Both the position numbers and the translations under genes were made by a program. The notes below the pieces were generated by a model, which made no database searches, was not told the origin of the DNA, and saw nothing but the letters and a program-made list of their open reading frames with translations. A DNA stretch of 51,743 nt from Candidatus Mediterraneibacter vanvlietii (GTDB lineage: Bacteria; Bacillota; Clostridia; Lachnospirales; Lachnospiraceae). The DNA lies in NCBI GenBank assembly GCA_019113645.1, contig DXGZ01000117.1:1-51743 (forward strand), given 5' to 3'. Shown here in pieces: positions 41,051 through 47,735 of the stretch (within the stretch, counting starts at the first letter, position 1; every line of letters starts with the position of its first letter).

Positions 41051-41182
41051 AATCGTGTTTCCTTTCAGATACCAGATAAAGTGTATCACAAATCATTGCT
41101 TCGATAAACAAAGAAAATAAAATCAGCTGAGATAACCGCAGCAGGACTGCTGCGAAACAGTAAATCAGCAGCAAATAAAAGT

Positions 41183-41202
41183 TTGCCGCATATATGCGGC
41201 AA
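41183..41202. promoter_or_regulatory. Perfect 20-bp palindrome between the PRD regulator and the ACP operon
   Basis: TTGCCGCATATATGCGGCAA is fully self-complementary. It lies nine bases upstream of the -35 box of the ACP operon and is a good candidate for the regulator's operator. Confidence 0.6.
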
Positions 41203-41210
41203 TATCAGAT

Positions 41211-41239
41211 TTGAATACAGATAAGGTGGAATACATAAT
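41211..41239 (+). promoter_or_regulatory. Promoter of the ACP / thiolase operon
   Basis: TTGAAT (41211-41216) and CATAAT (41234-41239) are 17 nt apart, 47 bases before the ACP start. Confidence 0.65.
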
Positions 41240-41286
41240 TAGATCAGAACAAAAAATTAAAACAGAAAAGGTAAGGAGGAACCATC

Positions 41287-41526
41287 ATGACAAGAGAGGA
41301 AGTTTTAGCAAAGATAATTGAATTTGCAGCAATGGCGTTTCACAAAGACGCATCTGAAATCAGGGAGGAGACAAAGATTTCCGAAGAACTTGGAGTTGCG
41401 TCTTCACAGCGTGTTGCCATGACAGCATCTATTGAGAATGATTTTGACGTAATGATCCCCGTTGCGCGTTTTGGAAAATTCGAAACAATAGGGGATCTTG
41501 TTGATTTTGTTATGGATGAAATGTAA
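41287..41526 (+). CDS. Acyl carrier protein-like protein
   Basis: A 79-aa acidic helical protein of the four-helix carrier fold: REEVLAKIIEFAAMAF (helix I), EELGVASSQRVAMTASIENDF around helix II, and TIGDLVDFVMDEM at the end. The usual GxDSL becomes GVASS: Asp is replaced by Ala and Leu by Ser, but Ser39 aligns with the phosphopantetheine attachment site. AAGGAGG precedes the ATG. It is the first gene of an operon with thiolase, DUF35 and phosphotransacetylase, and a phosphopantetheinyl transferase lies 2.8 kb on. It may therefore be a dedicated carrier. The altered motif leaves some doubt about modification. Confidence 0.8.
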   Translation: MTREEVLAKIIEFAAMAFHKDASEIREETKISEELGVASSQRVAMTASIENDFDVMIPVARFGKFETIGDLVDFVMDEM

Positions 41527-41537
41527 GGAGAACAACT

Positions 41538-42827
41538 ATGGTAAATAATGTAAAGCTTGGAAAAAACATGAGAAGTGTTTCCATTGTCGGAGTTGGCGCG
41601 ACGCCATTTTTTAACGGTGTGGAAAACAAAACTTATAAAGGGCTTACAAACGGAGAGCTTTTCGGACACGCTGCCCTGGACGCCATGAAGGACGCGGGAG
41701 TGGAGCCAAGAGATGTGCAGTATTTCTTTCATGGGTCTGCGAATCCGCATGTGCTGAACAACTGCATTACACCGAATCTTCAGGTGGCTGACTGGTTTGG
41801 GATGAGAGGAAAGGGATCTATTTCTCATTCTGAAGGATGCTGTACAGGATATATCGCGCTGGAGGAAGCTGTGCTGGCGGTTGCCAGTGGAGCTTACGAT
41901 ATCGTGCTGACCGGATGCAGCGAGCAGGGAACCGGAATGCCGGATGGCAATACTCCGGATCATATGAGAGTTCCGCTGACTTCGGAAGTCCTGTTCCCGG
42001 ATCTGGACTCTATCTTCGACCGTGCTTACGGAAGATATCTGGGCGGCGGCCCCGGAATGAATCATGATGACTGGATCAATTATTATGCGAAGGAGAACGG
42101 ATTAAGCGCGGACGTAATCGATGATGTGCTTGCTCATCAGGCATATCATTTCCGTCGCGCGGCAGCGCTCTGTCCGCGCGCGATCCGCCGTACTACATTT
42201 GAAGAAATGGCAAAAGAAGCCGGATATGACGATGTCTGGGAATATATGAAGTCTCCGAATAATCCGAAAATGACACAGTACTTAAGAACCTCCAGCGATT
42301 CCTGCGTGGCTGACGGAGCTGCGGCCTGCATTGTAGTGCCAACAGAGATGGCGGGACAGTTTACGGACAAACCGATCGAAGTGCTGGGAATCGGCGCATC
42401 TGTACTTGACGCGATTGTTCCGCACCTCGAGAAAAAGGCGACCGCAGAGGCTGCGCGTCAGGTATATGAACTGACAGGGCTGACAGCGGACGATATGGAC
42501 CTGCTGCTGGTTAATGACTTCATCGGATCTTCCGCGTTCCTCGCGGCGGAAGAAGTTGGATATCTTCCAAAGGGCGAAGGCTGGAAATATGTTCTGGACG
42601 GAAGGATTGCCTATGATGGAGATAAACCGATGAATACGAACGGTGGCAGAACCTCCTATGGACACGCATTTGCGGCATCTGGTATGGCGGATGTGTTCGA
42701 GGCGGTAACACAGATGCGCGGAGAAGCAGGTGAACGACAGGTAAAGAAACTTCCGAAACATACATTCTTAAGAGGATTCGGCGGAGCGCAGAATGTCCGC
42801 GCGATCATTCTGGAATCAAAGTTTTAA
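41538..42827 (+). CDS. Thiolase-superfamily protein, DUF35-associated
   Basis: A 429-aa thiolase fold protein. The nucleophilic Cys lies in HSEGCCTGYIALEEA (Cys101/102), and the histidine-containing motif is SYGHAFAASG (His376). The other usual C-terminal Cys motif is not evident. Members that pair with a DUF35 protein include archaeal acetoacetyl-CoA thiolases, PhlC in phloroglucinol synthesis and the steroid side-chain aldolases Ltp2/Ltp3, so the reaction could be thiolysis, Claisen condensation or retro-aldol. The start ATG has AAGGAG upstream. It lies 11 bases after the ACP gene and 25 before DUF35. The substrate is unknown. Confidence 0.85.
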   Translation: MVNNVKLGKNMRSVSIVGVGATPFFNGVENKTYKGLTNGELFGHAALDAMKDAGVEPRDVQYFFHGSANPHVLNNCITPNLQVADWFGMRGKGSISHSEGCCTGYIALEEAVLAVASGAYDIVLTGCSEQGTGMPDGNTPDHMRVPLTSEVLFPDLDSIFDRAYGRYLGGGPGMNHDDWINYYAKENGLSADVIDDVLAHQAYHFRRAAALCPRAIRRTTFEEMAKEAGYDDVWEYMKSPNNPKMTQYLRTSSDSCVADGAAACIVVPTEMAGQFTDKPIEVLGIGASVLDAIVPHLEKKATAEAARQVYELTGLTADDMDLLLVNDFIGSSAFLAAEEVGYLPKGEGWKYVLDGRIAYDGDKPMNTNGGRTSYGHAFAASGMADVFEAVTQMRGEAGERQVKKLPKHTFLRGFGGAQNVRAIILESKF

Positions 42828-42852
42828 TCTGGAGAAAGAAGGAGGTTTTGAG

Positions 42853-43290
42853 ATGAGTTCTGAGAGAATGAAAACAGAAGAATTTTGGAATCCGGAGCAT
42901 ATTGTTGAGAAGTTCTGGAACGGATTAAAAGAAGGAACAATCTATGCGAGAAAATGCAAAGAGTGCGGCGCAATTGAGTTCCCGCCGCATCTTGCATGCA
43001 ACAGCTGCGGGTATCATGAGACGGAGTGGACAACTCTGAGCGGAAAAGGCGAGCTGAAAAGCTTTGTGTTTACAGGCGTTCTCAATGCCAGGCTGGAACT
43101 GGAGGACCGAGGTCTGAAGTATGTGTGCGGTGAAGTGCAGCTGGATGAAGGGCCGGCGATTAACGCGGTAATTCTTGGGATTAACAAAAAGAAGGCGCGT
43201 GAGATCGATGGCAGGCTTCCGGTGCGTGTGCGGCCTGTATTCTATGACATGGGACGATATACGACTCTGTTTTTTGAACTGGATGAGTAA
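42853..43290 (+). CDS. DUF35 zinc-ribbon / OB-fold protein
   Basis: A 145-aa protein with an N-terminal helix (EEFWNPEHIVEKFWNGLKEG), a rubredoxin-like zinc ribbon C35-x2-C38-x10-C49-x2-C52 and an OB fold (GELKSFVFTG... VRVRPVFYDMG). DUF35 proteins bind acyl-CoA and form complexes with thiolase-like partners, channelling intermediates. Here it directly follows the thiolase gene, so the two probably form one enzyme. AAGGAGG lies eight bases before ATG 42853; an upstream frame start overlaps the thiolase and has no site. Confidence 0.9.
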   Translation: MSSERMKTEEFWNPEHIVEKFWNGLKEGTIYARKCKECGAIEFPPHLACNSCGYHETEWTTLSGKGELKSFVFTGVLNARLELEDRGLKYVCGEVQLDEGPAINAVILGINKKKAREIDGRLPVRVRPVFYDMGRYTTLFFELDE

Positions 43291-43314
43291 ACTCTGATAT
43301 TGGAGGAACAGTAA

Positions 43315-44319
43315 ATGAGTGTTTTAGATCAGATTTATGAAAGAGCGAAACAGGATCCGCAGAGAGTCGCTTTTCCGGAAGCGTCCAATGAAAAGATGAT
43401 GCAGGCGGCGTATGAGACTGGAAGAGACGGATATATCATTCCGCTTCTTGTGGGAGATTCCGCCGAGTTGAAACGCCTTGCGGAAGAAAGAGGATACGAT
43501 CCTTCGGTATTTACCTTTGTAGACATCGCTGACGAGGAACTGAAGAATCAGATTATTGAGGAGTATGTGAAGCTTCCCGACACACTTTTCAAGGAAAAAG
43601 CACTGGGAAGACGTATGCAGGATCCGCTTTATTACGCCATGGCAATGCAGAAAGTGGGACGCGCGGACGTTACATTTGCAGGAATTGACAATACGACCGG
43701 AGATGTTCTGACCGCAGGTCAGATGATGATTGGAATGAAACCGGGGATCAGTACGATCTCCAGTATTGGACTGGCAGATATCCCCGGGTACGAAGGGAGC
43801 GAAGGATCTCTTCTGGCCGTGGGAGACAGCGCGGTATGCACCAACCCGAATGCTGAGCAGCTGGCAAGCATTGCCATCTCAGCCTGCGATACTGTGCAGA
43901 CGCTTCTCGGATGGGAACCCAGATGTGCCATGGTCTGCTATTCAACGCTTGGAAGCGGACAGGGCGAGCTGATCGATAAGGTGACAGAAGCGCTTCGGAT
44001 TGCCAATGAACAGCGGCCGGATCTGGCCATTGACGGCGAGTTTCAGCTGGATGCTGCGATCGTTCCGGCGGTGGCGGCAAAAAAAGTGACAAGGGAAAGC
44101 AAAGTGGCCGGAAGAGCAAACGTGCTGATCTGGCCGGATCTGAATGTAGGAAATGTAGCGGTAAAACTGATTCAGCAGTTTGGACATGCTGACGCGTATG
44201 GTCCCATGCTTCAGGGATTTAACAGTATTGTCTGTGACTGCTCAAGAGGAGCGCCGGTTTCCGAGATCAAAGGAAATGTTGTTATCTCCGCCGTGCGTGC
44301 GGCCGGCAGCAGAAAATAA
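43315..44319 (+). CDS. pta: Phosphate acyltransferase (phosphotransacetylase family)
   Basis: A 334-aa protein of the single-domain Pta length. Family regions are visible: RVAFPEASNEKMMQAA at the N-terminus, the ADVTFAGIDNTTGDVL region, and GDSAVCTNPNAEQLASIAIS. The C-terminal DGEFQLDAAIVPAVAAKK and NVLIWPDLNVGNVAVKLIQQ are typical Pta motifs. It exchanges the CoA of an acyl-CoA for phosphate. In this operon, with a butyrate-kinase homologue after it, it could use acetyl-, propionyl- or another acyl-CoA released by the thiolase to make an acyl-phosphate. GGAGG precedes the ATG. Confidence 0.9.
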   Translation: MSVLDQIYERAKQDPQRVAFPEASNEKMMQAAYETGRDGYIIPLLVGDSAELKRLAEERGYDPSVFTFVDIADEELKNQIIEEYVKLPDTLFKEKALGRRMQDPLYYAMAMQKVGRADVTFAGIDNTTGDVLTAGQMMIGMKPGISTISSIGLADIPGYEGSEGSLLAVGDSAVCTNPNAEQLASIAISACDTVQTLLGWEPRCAMVCYSTLGSGQGELIDKVTEALRIANEQRPDLAIDGEFQLDAAIVPAVAAKKVTRESKVAGRANVLIWPDLNVGNVAVKLIQQFGHADAYGPMLQGFNSIVCDCSRGAPVSEIKGNVVISAVRAAGSRK

Positions 44320-44345
44320 GCTGCATGCCGAAGACAGATCCTTTT

Positions 44346-44963
44346 CTAGCTGCTTCTGTCGACCAGCGTAACTTCCTTTTCTGTATTAAGACTGCAGAGA
44401 GAGAGGATCTGTCCGCCGGAAAGCTTTTCCTGGAAACAGGAAACGTGCGGATCGGTACAGGTGATACGAAGCGGCATGCTGCTTCTGTCAAAGAAAAAAG
44501 AAAATTCTGTCAGATCCGTATCCACGCCGCAGCCGGATTTTTTGACATAGGCTTCTTTCAGTGTCCACAGGCGATAAAACCACTCCTGACGGAGAGCCAT
44601 TGTGCTGCCTGCCTCCTGAAGGAAGCTTTTTTCTGTTTCGGACAGTGCCCGGGCAACCAGAATCTCTGGAAAATAACCGGGGAGTTCTGCATCGATCCCC
44701 AGAGGTGAACGTCCGAAAGCACAGGCTGCCAGTCCCCTGCAGTGGGTAATGTTGAAAAAAATATCGGGGTGGTCTGAGAGACAGGGTTTTCCGTTTTCTT
44801 CGGTTCTGAGCATGGCATCGACCTGAGAAGCTGAGACGGAGATGTGATAGAGCTCCCTGAGACCCTGTGAGAGAAGCCGGCGGCCCAGCAGGTGTTCCTG
44901 GGTACTGATATCTGAAATTCTCTCTGAGACAGGAGAATAGTAAGCGTAATAAATAACGGGCAT
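44346..44963 (-). CDS. 4'-phosphopantetheinyl transferase (Sfp type)
   Basis: A 205-aa protein in the Sfp/Gsp superfamily. The motifs are NITHCRGLAACAFG (P1b-like), LGIDAE (Mg2+-binding Asp and Glu) and WTLKEAYVKKSG (the WxxKEA box). It transfers phosphopantetheine from CoA to a carrier serine. ATG 44963 was chosen over the longer frame, which covers the butyrate-kinase leader; a GAAAGGA sits upstream. It lies on the opposite strand between pta and the kinase gene. With an ACP at the start of the cluster, it is the obvious activating enzyme for that carrier, though a housekeeping role is possible. Confidence 0.88.
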   Translation of the reverse strand: MPVIYYAYYSPVSERISDISTQEHLLGRRLLSQGLRELYHISVSASQVDAMLRTEENGKPCLSDHPDIFFNITHCRGLAACAFGRSPLGIDAELPGYFPEILVARALSETEKSFLQEAGSTMALRQEWFYRLWTLKEAYVKKSGCGVDTDLTEFSFFFDRSSMPLRITCTDPHVSCFQEKLSGGQILSLCSLNTEKEVTLVDRSS

Positions 44964-45077
44964 ATGGGGTCTGTCCTTTCCTGTAAATTTGTTTCTGTGG
45001 CTATTATAACGCAGAGTACGGAATAGAAAAAGCACAAATAAAGAAAGTTGTGAGTAATGGAAAAAGGAGAAAATGTT

Positions 45078-46181
45078 ATGAGTTCTTATAAAGTGTTTAC
45101 AGTAAATCCTGGTTCTACATCGACCAAGATCGCTTTGTTTCAGGGCGGAGAAAAGATATTTTCTGCAAATGTAAGCCATGATGCTGAGGTTCTGGCGCAG
45201 TATCAGTCTCTGGAAGAGCAGCTGCAGTACCGAAACGGGACGATTCATCAGCTGCTGGAGGAGAATCGGGTTGATTTAAGCGGTCTGGATGCCTGTGTTG
45301 GACGAGGCGGAGGGCTTCTTGCCATGGAGGGCGGCGTCTATGAGATTGATGATCTTGTACTGGATCACTCCATTCATGCCGCGAACGGCGTTGTACACCC
45401 GGCGTCTCTTGGACCGAGTATCGCGAAGCAGTTTGCGGACCGCTATGGCGCGAAAGCCTATGTTGTCAATCCGCCGGATGTAGATGAGCTTCAGGATCTG
45501 GCGCGGCTGACAGGAATTCGGGGCGTGTACCGTGTGATTCATCTCCACGCTTTGAACCTGAAGGAGACGGCGATCCGTCATGCCGGAAAGATGGGCAGAA
45601 AATATGAAGAATGTAATTTTGTCGTATGCCATATCGGCGGAGGAATTTCTGTTTCAGCACACAGGAAAGGAAGGATGATCGACGGCTATGACATTGTGGG
45701 AGGAGAGGGGCCGATGGCTCCGACCAGATGCGGCAGTATCTCTGTAGCGGATCTGCTGGAGTACGCAAAGGGCCATGAGTTAAAAGATCTCAAACAGCTC
45801 TGCACAAAGAGCGGAGGATTTGTAAGTCACCTGGGAGTTTCGGATGCCCGGGAAGTGATTCGGCGCGCCGGCGAAGGGGACAAGTACGCCGAACTTGTCT
45901 GGAACACGATGATCTACCAGATTGAAAAAGGAATCGGAGCCATGGCTGCGGCACTGCACGGAAATGTGGATGGAATTCTTCTGGGCGGCGGCATGGTTTA
46001 CAGTGAGAATCTGGTCGGGCAGATCAAAGAGGCATGTGAGTTTATCGCTCCGGTATCCGCGTATCCGGGAGAGTTTGAGATGGAGGCGATGGCTTCCGGC
46101 GCGGAACGGGTGCTTGATGGCGTGGAAGCGGTCAAAAAATATACCGGAGTGTGCAGCTTTACAGGATTTGACTTTGCCTGA
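45078..46181 (+). CDS. buk: Butyrate kinase (ASKHA acyl kinase)
   Basis: A 367-aa kinase of the acetate/butyrate kinase superfamily. NPGSTSTKIALF at the N-terminus is the phosphate-1 loop, followed by GRGGGLLAMEGGVYEI and CHIGGGISVSAHRKG, and GILLGGGMVYSENL near the C-terminus. It makes ATP from an acyl-phosphate and ADP. In the cluster it would pair with the phosphotransacetylase to conserve energy from an acyl-CoA. ATG 45078 follows AAAAAGGAG; the ATG at 45057 lacks a site. The name butyrate kinase reflects the closest family; branched or other short acyl groups are possible. Confidence 0.92.
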   Translation: MSSYKVFTVNPGSTSTKIALFQGGEKIFSANVSHDAEVLAQYQSLEEQLQYRNGTIHQLLEENRVDLSGLDACVGRGGGLLAMEGGVYEIDDLVLDHSIHAANGVVHPASLGPSIAKQFADRYGAKAYVVNPPDVDELQDLARLTGIRGVYRVIHLHALNLKETAIRHAGKMGRKYEECNFVVCHIGGGISVSAHRKGRMIDGYDIVGGEGPMAPTRCGSISVADLLEYAKGHELKDLKQLCTKSGGFVSHLGVSDAREVIRRAGEGDKYAELVWNTMIYQIEKGIGAMAAALHGNVDGILLGGGMVYSENLVGQIKEACEFIAPVSAYPGEFEMEAMASGAERVLDGVEAVKKYTGVCSFTGFDFA

Positions 46182-46256
46182 CCGGAATGTCATAAGATTC
46201 ATGCGCGTCAGTGACTGAGCCATTAGAATAAATGGAAAAGAAAAACGGGTATGAAC

Positions 46257-46285
46257 TTGTCAACTCTGTCTTTTTATGATAATAT
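46257..46285 (+). promoter_or_regulatory. Probable promoter upstream of the molybdenum hydroxylase operon
   Basis: TTGTCA (46257-46262) and TAATAT (46280-46285) are 17 nt apart. The predicted transcript begins inside the hairpin at 46286-46354. Confidence 0.5.
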
Positions 46286-46354
46286 AAAACCGCTTAAAAG
46301 TGTGAATGACCGAAATTTCATTTGCACTTTTTTTACGCGGTTTTGTGTGTGAAT
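46286..46354 (+). terminator. Large hairpin between buk and the hydroxylase genes
   Basis: AAAACCGC pairs with GCGGTTTT at the base, and AAAAGTGTGAATG with CATTTGCACTTTT inside (11 of 13 pairs), with TTTTTTT in the 3' arm. It may terminate buk transcripts, and, if the promoter just upstream is real, attenuate the hydroxylase operon. Confidence 0.65.
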
Positions 46355-46445
46355 TTCATACAGTCTGTGCAGCTGCCGTGAAAGAAAAAGAAATGTGAAA
46401 AGCTGCCGGAGGCAGATCCGGCACGAAAGAGAAAGGAGAGCCGTT

Positions 46446-47249
46446 GTGCTAACGATCGGTAATTATGTAAAAGCAAAAACGCTGGAAGAGGCGTATGAGC
46501 TGAATCAGGCCCGCAGCAGCCGGGTCATGGGCGGAATGATGTGGATGCGCCTTGGAAACGCGAGGGTGAAGACAGTGATTGACCTCTCTGGTCTTGGACT
46601 GGACCAGATTGAAGAGTCGGACAATGTGATTAAGATAGGCGCAATGTGTACGCTCCGCCAGATAGAGGAGAGCGAAGCGTTAAAAAGTCTTTATGGAGAC
46701 GGGATTGCAGAGGCTGTGCGCCACATTGTCGGAGTTCAGTTCCGCAATCAGGCGACGGTTGGAGGAAGCATTTACGGAAGATTCGGATTTTCCGATGTGC
46801 TGACCGCATTCCTTGCGCTGGATACATTTGTGGAACTGTACGATGGCGGGACGATCCGGCTCTCCGAGTTTGTGAAGAGAAAACCGGACAAGGATATTCT
46901 GATGTCTGTTATTGTCCGGAAGAGCAAGAGAAAATTCCGTTACGAATCCATTCGTCAGACGAAAACGGACTTTCCAGTGATTGCCTGTTCGGTTGTGACC
47001 GGAATGGTGCACGGAAAAGAGACATGGTACTTCTCTGTCGGAGCAAGACCGATGAAGGCAGAGCTTCTGGAAAAACAGTGGGAGATTCCTGATGACGCAT
47101 CGGAGGAGCTGATCGCGGATTACGCGCGCCAGGCGGCGGCAGAATTCACATACGGGACGAATATGAGGGGAAGCGCCGAGTACAGGCAGCATCTTGCGGA
47201 AGTTCTGATCCGCAGGGAGATGAGCTCGATTTTAGCGGAGGGAAGATAG
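46446..47249 (+). CDS. Molybdenum hydroxylase, FAD-binding subunit (xanthine dehydrogenase family)
   Basis: A 267-aa subunit of the XDH FAD-binding type (medium chain, CoxM-like). ATVGGSIYGRFGFSDVLTAFLA marks the FAD site, preceded by IKIGAMCTLRQIEES and followed by the C-terminal domain with PVIACSVVTG. It starts at GTG 46446 with AAAGGAG upstream. It passes electrons from the Fe-S subunit to NAD or another acceptor. The Fe-S subunit begins directly after its stop codon. No extra [4Fe-4S] insertion like that of 4-hydroxybenzoyl-CoA reductase is visible. Confidence 0.9.
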   Translation: MLTIGNYVKAKTLEEAYELNQARSSRVMGGMMWMRLGNARVKTVIDLSGLGLDQIEESDNVIKIGAMCTLRQIEESEALKSLYGDGIAEAVRHIVGVQFRNQATVGGSIYGRFGFSDVLTAFLALDTFVELYDGGTIRLSEFVKRKPDKDILMSVIVRKSKRKFRYESIRQTKTDFPVIACSVVTGMVHGKETWYFSVGARPMKAELLEKQWEIPDDASEELIADYARQAAAEFTYGTNMRGSAEYRQHLAEVLIRREMSSILAEGR

Positions 47250-47735
47250 ATGGAGATACAGTTTATATTAAACAAGAAGCAGGTTTCGGTTGAAGTGAAT
47301 GCGGATTCTGTTCTGATTGACGTCCTCCGCTCATTAGGCTGCAAGAGTGTGAAGTGCGGATGCGAGACAACGAACTGCGGGCTCTGCACAGTATGGATCG
47401 ACGGAAAATCCAGACTTTCCTGTTCCGTACTGGCGGCAGGTGTTGACGGCCACGAGGTTACAACCATGGAAGGTGTGGAAGAGGAGGCTGCCGAATTCGG
47501 AGAATTCCTCGCAGCAGAGGGTGCTGAGCAGTGCGGATTCTGTTCCCCCGGATTTATCATGAACGTGCTTGCCATGATGAGAGAGCTCGAGAATCCGAGC
47601 ATTGAGGAGATTAAGGAATATCTGGCAGGAAACCTCTGCAGATGCACAGGATATATGGGACAGCTCCGCGCGATACAGAAATACATGGAAAAACGGCAGA
47701 GTCCGGTGATTAAAGTCAGGGAGGTGCAGGGATGA
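47250..47735 (+). CDS. Molybdenum hydroxylase, [2Fe-2S] subunit
   Basis: A 161-aa protein with two [2Fe-2S] clusters. The plant-type cluster is C38-x4-C43-x2-C46-x11-C58 in the CGCETTNCGLC region. The second uses EQCGFCSPGFIM and NLCRCTGY. It carries electrons from the molybdenum site to FAD. GGAGGG lies just before the ATG. The start follows the FAD-subunit stop directly and its end overlaps the large-subunit start (ATGA), so all three are made in fixed ratio. Confidence 0.95.
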   Translation: MEIQFILNKKQVSVEVNADSVLIDVLRSLGCKSVKCGCETTNCGLCTVWIDGKSRLSCSVLAAGVDGHEVTTMEGVEEEAAEFGEFLAAEGAEQCGFCSPGFIMNVLAMMRELENPSIEEIKEYLAGNLCRCTGYMGQLRAIQKYMEKRQSPVIKVREVQG

